The notes under the pieces were generated by a model, which worked only from the letters and a program-made list of their open reading frames with translations, had not been told where the DNA came from and did no database searches. Of a DNA stretch of 64,000 nt, positions 37,866 through 49,888 are shown one piece after another. The DNA comes from Voacanga thouarsii (Eukaryota; Streptophyta; Magnoliopsida; Gentianales; Apocynaceae), in the NCBI GenBank assembly GCA_026120185.1, contig JANUWF010001659.1, positions 6,510,001 through 6,574,000 on the forward strand, in the 5' to 3' direction. The position numbers and the translations under genes are program-made. The number at the start of each line of letters is the position of its first letter. Positions within the stretch are counted from its first letter, which is position 1.

Positions 37866-38119
37866 ATGGAACTATTTCTAGATCATTACCTATTAAGGAA
37901 GTTTAATTTGTGATGGTTGTACACTCAACCTAAAGAATTGTTAACCTTCCTACGAAGCTCTATCAATTCTTCTAAGATCTAAAATTTTTCATATTCTTTA
38001 TAATAGTTTTAATAGGTTAACCATATCATGGAATAATATGACGTTTTAAATGTGTATTTTTATATATTTTTCCAAAACAAACATTTTTTGAATAAAATTT
38101 TTTTTCCCAATCAATAGAA

Positions 38120-38959
38120 ATGTCTAGTTTTAATCCTTTGTCCATTATTCTCAAGGAGAATAAGTTGACTAGACCTAATTACGTGGATTGAAAAAGGAAT
38201 CTGAACATAGTACTCACTGCGAAGGAGTACAATTATGTTCTGACCGACCCTTGTCTTGAAATTGGGAAAGATTCCACGGACTAGGATTGTGAGGCTAAGA
38301 GGGTAAGGAAGAAAGTTGATGAAATGGCACGATGCTATATGCTGGCTTCCATGTCCAATGTTCTTAGTCTAAGCAAGAGAACATGCCTACTGCGTATGAT
38401 ATTGATGTATTGTTGAGCACTATGTTTGCTAACAAGAGCCAGCTGGCAAGTCAAGAAGCTCTTAAAGTAATCATGAATACTAGGATGGCTGGGAAGGCAT
38501 GGGTTTGCGGGCATATGCTCAAGATGATTGCTCACTTCGAGGAGATGAGGTCCTAGGAGCAACAATCGACGTTGAAATCCAAATTGACATGGTTCTTGAG
38601 ACTTTACCAAATTCGTACTCTCAGTTCAAGTTAAACTATAACATGAACAAGTTGACTATGTCTTTGACTAAGTTAAAAAAGGAACTCCAAACTGCTAAGA
38701 AAATCATGAAGTCTATGTCAAAGATTTTGGTTACTCATTCTAGATCATCTTGTAAAACTAGGGCCCAGCCCAAGAAATTCAAGAAGAAGAAGCCCAGAAT
38801 AATGCAGGGGCCCAGCCGAAGGGATCCAAGTCCAGTCTGTTTAAGCCCAACGCCAAGCCTAAGGGAAAATGTTTCAAGTGTGGTAAGAATGGGCACTTTA
38901 AAAAGGAATTTTCAAATTTCATGGCCTAATCCTCTTCAGGTATTACCCTATACTTAGAT
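38120..38959 (+). pseudogene. Copia J gag (broken)
   Basis: ATG at 38120 opens MSSFNPLSIILKENKLTRPN, a typical copia gag N-terminus, and stops 23 codons in. Frames change near 38340-38500. The stretch at 38580-38760 reads DMVLETLPNSYSQFKLNYNM, the usual gag-core segment. The zinc knuckle is CFKCGKNGHFKKEF at about 38868-38910, with the fourth ligand changed from cysteine to phenylalanine. Gag would form the particle. Confidence 0.82.
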
Positions 38960-39178
38960 TCTATATTAACAGTTGGATCATCATCTACTTGGATTATTGA
39001 TTCCGAAGCCACTGACCATGTCTATAACTACTTGCAGGGATTTAGTAAAATAAGGCAACTCAATAGAGGAGAGTATAGACTTAGAGTGGACAACGGAGCA
39101 CAAGTGTGGACCGAAGCAGTAGGAGATTTGGAGCTTTTATTTAATTATAATATGATGTTAGTTTTAAAAGATATTTTA
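38960..39178 (+). pseudogene. Copia J protease and start of pre-integrase domain
   Basis: STWIIDSEATDHVYN replaces the usual active-site DSGATDH: glycine has become glutamate, so the protease would be dead. It continues with LNRGEYRLRVDNGAQV and LVLKDILC. The reading is cut at 39178 by a 4.3 kb solo LTR and resumes at 43513 with YVSTFKLNLISV, as expected for this domain. Confidence 0.82.
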
Positions 39179-39423
39179 TGTGAAACCCCAGTCAAAACCA
39201 ACCTTAGAGTAAGGGGGTTGGGATGCATATCATATTTTATTGCATGTTTAAATATATTTTATATGATTTTATGTGCATTGAATTTGTGTTTTATAATCTA
39301 GAGGGCTTGATTATGATTATTGAGTGAGAAGGACAAAATGGTAATTTTTGCTTGAGGTGGAAAAAGGACGATAGCTTGAGGATTGAATAGGAAAATATTT
39401 TTAGGGAGAAAATAAGATTAAGA

Positions 39424-39495
39424 GTTGTTGTGGTTTAGTGGTTAGAGCCTTAGAATTAATTCTTGAGGTCTTGGGTTCAAATTCCATCATAGGAG
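39424..39495 (+). other. tRNA-like segment with A-box and B-box in LTR U3
   Basis: The A-box TGGTTTAGTGG is at 39431-39441 and GGTTCAAATTCC, a B-box with one added T, at 39474-39485. T-rich runs follow from about 39510. It starts 245 bp inside the LTR. This is the best conserved of the four copies at the B-box. Confidence 0.62.
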
Positions 39496-41128
39496 CTTTA
39501 GCTTGGTTAAATTTTATTTTTGCTTAGGAAGTATCATTTTCAGCCTTATGTGTTAGGAGTAGGGCAGAGATGTTGTCCTAAGAGAGACATGATAGGAATA
39601 TCCAAATCCTATTCCTTTGCTCTACACAAAATTCCTAAGGGAAATTCATTTCCTCTTTATCCTTAATTTTTCCAATTTCTCAACTCATTAGTTTGATCAA
39701 ATTGTTCTAGCCATTTTCTTTCCAAAAATTCCAACAAGGTGCTGTGGCTTTGAAGGTTCAAAATGTCTTAGTAAAAGACATCTTATGGACCAAAGCAATA
39801 GAAGAGGGGGAAGGATTTCAAGTGAATTAAATTCCTCTAGTGAACTTTCTAAAAATTCCCTCTAGCTAGGTTCATCTTCTTTCTTGGAATGAACTGAAAA
39901 TTTTCAGCTTCTTGTGCCTTCAAGGTGTCGAAATTCTTAGCCATTATTCCTTTCCAAATGCTGCCAGAAAATGGCCTTGTGGATTAGCTTGCAACCAGAA
40001 TTTTTCTGGCCATTTTCGGACTGCACAAAGGTGGTGCAAAACCAGGAAAATTCCTGGGCAAATTCGCAGCTTTGGAGGTCCAAAACCAAGTTGTTTTCTT
40101 TTAGTTTTTGCTCAGCACCTTAGCCACGTTTTTCCTCCCTAAAGAAGGCTAGAAACCAGCCTTGAAATACCCCTGAAACCTCCTTCAAACTCTTTGCAAG
40201 CTGGTTGGAAAATGGCAACCGAAAACTGCCTAGAAATTCCAGCCTTGCGAAAATTCTGTGTAGTAATTTTCCAGCTTTGTTTCCTAATTCTACCCTAGCC
40301 AAAAATTCATCATTCTTCTACACAAACCACCCTTAAACCTCCATTAACTGAACTCCATTGTCCTCCCCAAGCTTCTACATGAAAATCCCATCATGGCTGC
40401 CTAAAAGATTTCCAAAAAAATTCTGCAATCATGCCTTGATTTGGATACCAAAATTCCAGCCACCATGATTTAACAACTTTCCATAAAATATACCTCAAAC
40501 AACCAAACCTTCCCTTCACCATTACACTCCTTATTTTCGGCCACCCTTAGCCTCCCTCAACCAGCATTCCTCTAGCTGAAACACTGCCTAACAATTCGGC
40601 CATGGCAGACTTCCAAAAGCTCTCCAATAATCAAAGATATTCTTGAATATTTAGTTTCCCAATTCACTTCCAAAAAATATTCTTCAAGGCTTTCAACAAC
40701 TAGCCTTTCCTTTTCCCTTCCAAACCAGAGAATCATCTTCCTAAACCCTATAACCAATTTGGCCAGCCCTAATCCTCCAGAATTTCGGCAGCTGCAAATC
40801 AAAACCTCTCAATTCCCTTCAACCTTCAAGAACACATAGCACACCAAGAACACCCACTCCTTCCTTTCACCTAATACCTCTCCAAATCACTTCAAACCAC
40901 TGCTAAAAACTCAAGAATTCATCTACTCATTGCTGTGAGTCCATCCATGCCATTTTTAACATCAAACTCCAAAATCCAACTTGCTTTTTTGAATAAAAAA
41001 CCAGAAATTTTGTGAAGACTCAAGAACACTTTCAAGGTAGGTTTGTTCTAACAACTTCATCTTCTCCAATCTTGATCTCTAATGAATATATATATGAATA
41101 AACATGCTAATGGACTTTCTTCTTCTCT

Positions 41129-41162
41129 ATTCTCTCTCTCTCTCTCTCTCCCTCTCTCCCTC
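41129..41162. repeat. (TC)n microsatellite
   Basis: A pyrimidine run of mostly TC units inside the solo LTR at 39179-43512. Confidence 0.9.
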
Positions 41163-43512
41163 TTGGCCAAATGACTTCTTCACTAATGGCCATGCTTTCT
41201 TCATCTTCCTTGGACGAATTTAGACCTCTAGGAGTTGAGATCCATTCGAAACTCCTTCAAGGAATTCATCAATCAAGTAAGCCATTTTAACCCTTCTTTT
41301 AAATTCTAGATTCATGTCTCTATGATGATGTTAATAGAAGATGGATTGCGGATAAGGTTTGAGTATATATTGTTGAGATTGAAGCATGAATGTATGTAGA
41401 ATATGAAAGAGATGGGATTTACGCATGGATGGATTATCTTGGTTGATTGTATGATGATTTAAGGTTTAATGTATGTCTCCATGTCATAGGTAGTATTTGT
41501 GATCAAGTATGCTAGAGATTATGTCACATTTGGTGAATATGATTTATATTCATGTTGGATTATTGAAGCCATGATCATATTTATGCTAGAAAAGGTTAGA
41601 TCATGTCTTGATATCGTTAGATCTATGCTTATATGCATGATTTGGATGATTTGATGAATTGAAGGGTTGTAAATGTTCATGATTGTGGTTAGCAATAGAA
41701 CTATGGTCATGATCTAGTTGTCCCTAAGCTAATTTTATTTCTTCAATAAAATATTTAATATTATGATTTTTGGCTAGTAATTTCGAAAGCCCTAGGAGGG
41801 GTAGATTTGGAATATTATATATAATAAGGATATTTTAGTCAAATAAATAATAGCTTTTGCTAGAAAAATAAAATATATAGATATTATATATAAAATGATA
41901 ATATCAAATAAAGCCATTTATGAAAATAGTCATAATAAGTAAAATATTTACTATTAAAATTTAATTATTATCTTTTAACAAAAACCTACTAAAATTTATT
42001 TAGTATATTTCAATCAAGACTCATTAAAATTTATTTTCAACTAATTTTAATTATCAATAATTTTCTAGCAATTAATTATTAATAAATTATTATTTTACCT
42101 AGTACCACCTAGGACTTTTCATCAAATAAACTCTAAATTATTTTAGCAAGATTTAAACCTTCAACTTATTAGTACCTATTTCCCAAAACTCTAATTATTT
42201 TAAATATCAAAATTAGCCTTGGCTTATAAACCTTTTTATTTATTATTTGGCCTTAAAGCTTGGGACACTAGGATCATGGTTGTAGTAGTAAGTTGAGTTA
42301 GTTTATTTGTGAAAGTGGATTTTGGCTTGAGTTTGATTGTGGTTTGTATTTACCCCATACAGGGTTAGGTCAGCTATTGGAGACCTTTGTTGTGAGCAAG
42401 GATTAGGTAAGCTCTTGCATAAAACCTGTTTGATGAAAAATGATTTTTTTTATGGCAAGCTAAATATAGAGTGCATGGTCATTCATTTCTGTAAAGGCAA
42501 TCGAGGATTATTTCCATTCTCATTTCAAACAAATAAATTATTTGCAAATCAATGGGCAGTTTTACTCAAAACCTAAAACTTTTTCTAAAACCAGTTTTGC
42601 CCCAAACTTTGGAAAACCTTAATTGCCATTTTCAAGTGGAACTATGTTTTGTTCATTTTTCCCAAGTGGGATACGTTATGTTGAGTACTCAATAAGGGAA
42701 GGCTAGTAGTACTAGTTTTGAAAAGCAAGAGTGAGTCTTCTGGCAGGAAGCCACCTCCAGAAGATAAGCTCAATTTAGAGAAACGTCAGTACTCTTAGTC
42801 ATGCCGGTCCGAGCTAGCAGTTTTTATTTCAGTCAAGTGACTGTGTTATGCCGGAATGGACACCCGGTTGTTGTTTGGGTATAGAGAATGAGGAGTATCT
42901 TGCCCAATAGGCCAATCACCTGCCTTTTGTCAGTCTGCACAAAGTGTGGCATTTTGACCGACAGTATGCACAAAGTGTGGCATACTGACCATGTGGACAT
43001 GGGCCCAACATGTGGTAACCCATGACCACCCTTTTTGAGTGGTTGATTTTATTGTGCACTTGTATGATTTCAAAAAGAGGAAAACACCACTCTTGCTTTT
43101 GACTAATGTTTATTACTTGCCAATATTTCTCTTATAAAGATTTCACATTTTGCATCCACAAACTGTTTTCACTGAACACCCAAAGCACACACGACTTACT
43201 GAGATTTCTGTCTCAACACCCTTTTAACCATGATTTTAGGTCGATCTTACTGTGGGGATGAGTAGCTAGTGTTATCTACCTTGGAAGAAAATGTTGTCAT
43301 TTATTATTATTTTTTTTTTATGTATTGCTTTGGGGAGTTAAGAGTGGATAATTTTGTTTATGGATTTATTCTTGGGATGTAATAAATTTTAAGTTAAAGT
43401 ATTATTTTTATTCCGCTATTTTATTCATGTGACCTAGTTATAAAGTCCCCCTTGTCCTTTGGACGGGGCGACATCCCCGGCCCCGGGCGGGCCTAGGTAG
43501 CGGGGTGTTACA

Positions 43513-46353
43513 TTTTATATGTTTCTACTTTTAAACTAAATTTGATTTCAGTTTTAAGATTGATTAATTAAGGATATTCTGTTTATTTCCATTCTAATAT
43601 TTCAATCAGTAAAAATGGAAATATTATTTGTTCTGGAAATGTATGGGAATCTTTTCTAATTGATCTTATTAATTGTCAAATAAATAATACTCAAATGGAA
43701 CATAATAATAATAAGAGAAATGCCATATCAAATAACACATATTTATGGCACTTGATATTAGGAAGTATAAATCCTAATCAGATTCAGAGGTTAATCCAAA
43801 ATGGGTTTTTGGACTCATTGAAATTGGAAAAATGGCTTTAGTGTGAATCTTGTCTAATGGGTAAAATGATTAAAAGGTGTATTACTTAAAAGGCAGAAAA
43901 TGCCAAGGAAATATTAAAGTTAATTCATATTGATATTTTGTTAGTGTTATGTCTTAGAGGCAATCACTTGTACGTTGTATATGACACATTTTATTTTAAT
44001 AAAAGGCACTATTTATCTTACAGTTTCTTTTGTTTACTTTTATGTAATATAACTGTTAGATAAAGTCCCTAGTACAACACTGTGTTAAGGAAATCATGAT
44101 AGAGATTATGATATGAGATTTCTACTACACTGTATAGTGTTAATACTTAAATAGCCCCTAGTCATAGTATCAATGAGACTGGATATCATTAATGCATTAA
44201 GACTAGCATCTGTTAGACTTCCTGATTTGATCAGGCGGTGGTTTTCATATCCGTGAATATTGAGATACTCAAAGTTAACACATGGATGCTTGTTAATGGA
44301 ATAAGTACATTGGATGACCTAACTATGAGATAATCACATGGATAACTATTTAGTACTAGTGATATAATCTCAATATAGCAAACGTGCAAATATCCTTAGA
44401 TTTGATATCTCTAAGGTACTTGGTTTGCTAAGCATTGTGATTTGATTCCAATCTCTAGAGCCAGATTGAGGGCTGCCAATGGGATGGATATTAGGTATAT
44501 TATGAGGTAAACAAAAATAGTTGAGAGGGTCAATAAAGGATTCACCACTCTTAACAGTATGGGCGAATATCTAATGGCCACTTGTTGGAATTACTACTCA
44601 AGAAGCGACGTGTATTGGAAATAGTTTCAATTGATACACATCTAGAATAGTGGGTTCCTGGTATAAGTACTATTATATTTAGGCCAGAATTAATATTTAT
44701 TCTAGAGGGAGTTGGCACTAATTTCGTACTCCAAACCAAATGAGATACTGTATGGTAGAAGGAGTTAATTGCAATGTAGTTTGTTATTGAAGGGTTCATG
44801 TTAAGCCACTTGACTTCTTGAACTCTTGGGTGGTCATGATGTGTTGCTAGATAATGCTCATGATCTGGGAATATGAGTTTATTAATTGATGAATTAATAA
44901 ACCAATCCTGATTGGAATTAATATGATTAATTCTAATTAATTATGGATTATTAATCTCAAAGACGTTTGGATTAATTCATGTTCGCTACCAATTGACAGG
45001 GAAACCTAATAGGTCACACACAATAGATGATTATATACTTAAGATGTTATTTGATAACATAGTGGGGTTAATTGCGAAAAAGAGAAGTTGTTGTAGATAA
45101 ATTTTAATTAGTTATAATTTGTGATCCAAATTATAATTGTGAGAACTTGATATTTTCAATCACAATTAGGGAATTCTAACTGTTTTAAAATTCTCAGTTT
45201 TGCAGTGATTTTTCGTGATATATACTTGACATGCACGAAACCCTAATGTAGGGTGATACAGGAAAACTACAAAACCCTAAGACACACGATTCCCTACTTT
45301 CTCGTTGTTCTTGCAATAAACCCTAGTCGCCATCTTGGTTTATGCTAGCACATAAACACCTTGGTGCTTGAGTGTGTCCTTCGTATGGATTTCTATTAGA
45401 GATAATCACGCACTGTGATTTTAGTGGTTGGGCATTCAACTCTCGTGGTGTTTGATCAAGATGATTGTTGGATCATGCCTCGACTTGAAGAAAGAAAAAT
45501 TTTGTTTTTCACATGCTCAAAGAAAGGTAAAGCTGTTACCTTTGTCCTCTATATGTCTTATTTTCCACACATATGTTGTTCCTAGGATGGTATCTCATTT
45601 TATTTTTCCGCTGCGCCATATATGATATAAGTGAGATACCCAACATATTTGTGGTCCTCTATTTACACTAGCTGGATGAGGTTATGAATATTTATCACGT
45701 TCACAAATGTTCACACACATTTTGTTATGTTTAATTAATGAGGTACAAGTCTAACTCCTTTGATAAATTCAACGAGTTTAAGGCTGAGGTAGAGTGTCAA
45801 ACAAGTAAACTAATCAAAAAGCTAAAATCAGATCGTGGTGGAAAGTATTTCCTTGGTGAATTCAAGTACAACTTGGCATATCAGGGTATAGTAGCTCAGC
45901 TAACTGCACATGGGACTCCCCAGTAAAATTGACTAGCGGAGAGAAGAAATAGAACGTTGATGAAAATGGGTAGAAGCATGATGAGTCATGCAACTCTTTC
46001 TATTTCTTTTTAGGGATATGCTTTGCAAAACAGTATCATATATTCTGAACTTGGTGCCTTCCAAGTCAGTGCTTAGGACACCTTATGGGATGTGGACTAG
46101 ATGAAAGCCTGGTATGAATCATCTCAAGGTATGGGGTTCTCTATCTTATGTATTGACAAAAAGAAGTAAGCTAGACCGAATATTTGAATTGTGCTACTTC
46201 GTAGAGTATCTAAAATGATCAAGGGGTGGATTCTTTTATTATTCTCAAGGGCAAAAGGTACTTATTAGTACTCATACTAGGTACTTGAAGGATAAAAAAT
46301 GTGTATCCACCAAGGTTTTGAGTAAGGTGGAATTGGAAGACAAATTGATTGAT
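43513..46353 (+). pseudogene. Copia J integrase, split by a solo LTR
   Basis: Part one (43513-43939) has a pre-integrase zinc-binding remnant (LWHLILGSINPNQIQRLIQ, CESCLMGKMIKR) and ends LKLIHIDIL. Part two (45651-46353) continues with CGPLFT, GYEYL and then DKFNEFKAEVECQ, LKSDRGGKYFLGEF, VAQLTAHGTPQ and ERRNRTLMKM. These are the copia integrase core, including the DRGG aspartate and the ERRNRTL glutamate. In-frame stops are frequent and the histidine region is worn. The family enzyme inserts element cDNA into host DNA. Confidence 0.88.
43940..45645 (+). mobile_element. Ty1/copia solo LTR (1706 bp) in copia J integrase
   Basis: It begins TGTTAGTGTTATGTC and ends TACCCAACA. The exact duplication TATTT lies at 43935-43939 and 45646-45650. 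It is the same family and nearly the same length as 19025-20726, in opposite orientation. No internal region remains. Confidence 0.93.
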
Positions 46354-46358
46354 ACTTC

Positions 46359-48141
46359 TGTTAGAAAGTATGCCCTCAAAGACTATGAATTCTATGTAAA
46401 TATATAGTAATAAAATGTTTATTCATTCAATTTGGTTTGTTTTTTATATTATTACACATTTAAGGTCCAAGTGTAACAAGTAATGGTTTATGTGTTGGGT
46501 CGTTTTTCACAGTAAGGTATAGACCATAGGTACTTATCATACAAGTAAAATTGAGTTCTTAGTCGTTTAATAGAATTGGGCATTTTTATCAAAGTAAGAC
46601 TATTAAGCCATAAGTTCCAATAAGAAATGGTTTATCTTGAATCAGTGAGTAGTTCACTCACATCATTGGCATAAGCATATTTCAAATACGTAGAACTGGA
46701 CTTGTAGTAGTGGTCTATCTTAAAGTACTATAATTATAGAGACTAGACAATTACTACTATAGAGTGGACGGATACCTTCATACTTGAGCATGAGTTGGTG
46801 GTTTGGCAAAGCTAGGGTCTTGTACTTTGGTGTATGTTTGGTGAGATTTCTTTTGTGAGATCAATAACTTTATACGGTGGGTTTATTACTCTAGTTAGTC
46901 AAGACAGATTCATACAACAAACTTTCTATGCTTCACTTTATGAGGATTAAATCATCCCCTTGTAATTTTCCAGGATAATCTAATAATCCAAAAGCCTGGA
47001 AACGTGACTCTAGAATGTATGTTTTTGGAAAGCTTCCAATGATAATTAAGTACATTCGAGTGAGTCATGGATTATCGAACTAATGATCTAAGGACGATAG
47101 ATGTCTATGAAATGGGTGTTAGTACATTTATCCTGTCTCATTGATGTTTGTTACATAAAAGGGGTATTTCCATCATTTTCCCTGTAGGTCGGAGACATTA
47201 CTTTAGCAATATTATTCTTAGGGTCAATATTTTCATATAGTGATAAATAGGAATATTTAAAATGATAAAATGCAGCTATTAAATAGTGAGGGCATTTTGG
47301 TCATTTTAGTAGCCATGAATAATATGTCTCTTGGTCCCAGGAGTAGCTCAAGTTACCTTAGTGTTGTTTAGACACAATCTAGGCTTAATGGATAATTATC
47401 TAGAAGAAAAATAAAATTTATTCTAAGAGTCCAATTAGAATTAATTAATTAGTCTTGGATTTTTCATAAGGCTCAAAAAAGATAATTAACTAATTAAGAG
47501 AATTGGGCTGGAATAAATTAATTAGTTGGGCTTATATATATTGACATATATTAAGAGTCCAATTAGAATTAATTAATTAGTCTTGATTATTTAATGAAGC
47601 CTGAAAAAGATAATTAATTTAAGAAGAGGATTGGGCCAGTCTTGAACTGTTTTTTATTCTCAACACCAAGCCCTTTAGGGCTTCGTGTGTTTCAGCCCAC
47701 TAGGGCTTCATTAAGCCCTATGGTGGCCGAAATTTAAGGGGTAGAAAGGTAGGGTTTTGGCTAAGCTCTCTCTATTGTGTGCAGCAACCCTTCCCCTGGT
47801 GTTTTCTCTTTCTTCTCTTCTTTCTCTCTTAGAGAGTCTATTGGTTATCCAAAAAAGCTTTCACCAAGCTAACCCAAGATCAAGGTGGAGTAATACTCTA
47901 GAAGATAAAGAGAAGAAGCTTGGATACTCTTGATGTATATGAGTAGAAGATTGGCATGAATACCGGTCGAACCGCAAGCGCCTCCTTCTCCCTTTCCAAC
48001 GCAAGGTCCAGTGCAAACCAACACTTTTTTGGTTAATCCGCAACCAATAAAGAAAAGTAAGTACTCTCTCCTAGATGTGGATCGAAAAATTGAAAATTTT
48101 CCGCTGCATTTTCTTTAATGGTTTTTGTTTTGATCCATTCA
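46359..48141 (+). mobile_element. Ty1/copia solo LTR (1783 bp) in copia J
   Basis: It begins TGTTAGAAAGTATGCCC and ends TGATCCATTCA. The exact duplication ACTTC lies at 46354-46358 and 48142-48146. Its body resembles the copia I and J LTRs (for example the acttgag..gagttggtgg region), so it is a diverged subfamily of the same group. Removing it joins LIDTS to the following TSCTPVEEP in the host polyprotein. Confidence 0.93.
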
Positions 48142-48146
48142 ACTTC

Positions 48147-49870
48147 AACTTCTTGTACCCCAGTTGAGGAACCTAAAAAGCCATAGTCAGATATTCTATA
48201 CAAAATGAACTAAGTTGCAGTAGGAGGATATCTAGGATTCCAGAAAGACGAATTTGAGAAGCCTTTGAGGTAGTCTCTGACCATCAGGAATAAGAACCCC
48301 CTAAATACAATGAGGTCATTGCTGATGTTAATTCAGGAAAATGGCAAATAGCAATGGATGCCGAGATTAAGCCTTATGTATCTCAATCAAGTCTAGATCT
48401 TATCACTGCACCTGAAAGGATTAAACCCATAGGGTGCAAGTGAGTATACAAGAGAAAGAGAGGTGTAGATGGAAATGTGCAAACCTCTAAAACAAAGTTG
48501 GTAGCAAAATGTTATACTAAAAAAGAAGAGATCGATTATGAGGATTTTTCACCTATTGCTATGCTTAAGTCCATACGTATTCTCTTGGCCATCGTATGCC
48601 ACTATAACCATGAGATATGGCAAATGGATGTCAAGACAGCCTTTCTTAATAGCTATCTTAGCGAAGACATCTATTTGTCTCAGCCTAAAGGCTTTAATGT
48701 GAAAGGCCAATAACATATGGTCTGCATGCTTAAGAAGTCCATTTATGGACTTAAGCAAACATCACGAGTATATAACATGCGTTTTGATGAGACTCTAAAG
48801 TCTTATGGTTTCATACAAAATGTGGATGAACCATGTGTATATAAAAAGTCAGATAAGAATAATGTGTCCTTTATGGTACTTTATGTAGATGGCATTCTAT
48901 TAATTGGAAATGATGTAAAACATTATCATCTATAAATTTTTGGCTATCAAGTCAATTTAACAGGAAGGATATGGGAGAAGCTAGCAACATTCTTGGTATT
49001 AAGCTTCTTTGAGATAGGAAGTAAAGAATATTAAGTTTATTCCAATCAGCTTCTATTGATAAGATACTAGCTAGGTTTAGCATGAATTAGTGTAAAGGGA
49101 CAATCATACCCTTTAGACACAGATTGACTTTATCTTCCAAGTAATGTCCTAAAACACAGGAAGAAAATGAGAGGATGAGTATGATTCCCTATACTTCAGC
49201 AGTGGGAAGTCTTATGTATGCCATGCTTTGTACTAGACCAGATATCTGTTTTGCAGTAGGCATAGTTAGCAAGTATCAGCCAAACCCTGGTGAAGAACAT
49301 TGGCAAGCTGTAAAGTATGTACTCAAGTACCTAAAGGGAACGAGGCATTATATGCTAGTTGACAAAGCTGATGACTTAGTTTCTACCGGTTACACAGACT
49401 TAGATTTTTCAGATAGATAAAGATGAAAGAAAATCCACTACTGGATATATCTTCAATTTGTCTAGAGGGGCTATTTCATGGAAGAGTGTCAAGGAATCTT
49501 GCATTGCTGATTCTACTATGGAAGCTGAGTATATGATAGCTTAAGAAGATTCTAAAGAAGTAGTTTGGCTTCGAAAATTCCTCACAGAACTTGGAGTTGT
49601 GCCACATATGGACAAGTCCATAAAAATATATTGTGACAATTCTGGAGTTGTATCACAATGTAAGGAGCTAAGAAACTATAAGAAGGGCAAGCACTTTGAA
49701 AGGAAGTATTACTTAATCCAGGAGTTCATTAAAAAACAATAGATAGTGGTTGATCAAATTTCCTCAGCAAACAATCTGGTGGATCCATTTACCCTCCTTT
49801 TGATGGAGAAGGTGTTCAAAAGACACTTGGACATCATAGGGGTAGGTGCATATGGACTATTATAGTCCAT
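48147..49870 (+). pseudogene. Copia J reverse transcriptase and RNase H (broken)
   Basis: RT is nearly open from 48477 to 48935, with one stop. It reads KLVAKCYTKKEEIDYEDFSP, IWQMDVKTAFLN, YGLKQTSR and the catalytic box FMVLYVDGILLIGND. The second aspartate of YVDD is changed to glycine, so polymerase activity would be lost. The RT tail and RNase H follow, with YTSAVGSLMYAMLCTRPDI and AVKYVLKYLKGTRHY (49175-49420), ADSTMEAEYM and KIYCDNSG. The tail is VDPFTLLLMEKVFKRH at about 49770-49830. Stops interrupt the later part. Confidence 0.9.
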
Positions 49871-49888
49871 TTAGTACAAGTGTAAGAT

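Larger units (their letters stand above)
39179..43512 (+). mobile_element. Chromovirus solo LTR (4334 bp) in copia J
   Basis: The ends are TGTGAAACCCC and GGGGTGTTACA. The exact target duplication TTTTA lies at 39174-39178 and 43513-43517. It is related to the LTRs at 7-2714, 6828-11116 and 62664 onward. It holds a tRNA-like segment near its start, a (TC)n run at 41129-41162, paired CACAAAGTGTGG units at about 42930-42990, and TGAGTACTCA at 42682-42691. Its small open frames are not genes. Clear ends and an intact duplication suggest a fairly young insertion. Confidence 0.93.

Noticed and set aside
39424..39495. Functional tRNA gene
   Set aside because: A and B boxes are present, but the acceptor ends do not pair and the anticodon arm is not a regular 5-bp stem with a 7-base loop. 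It is listed as tRNA-like only.
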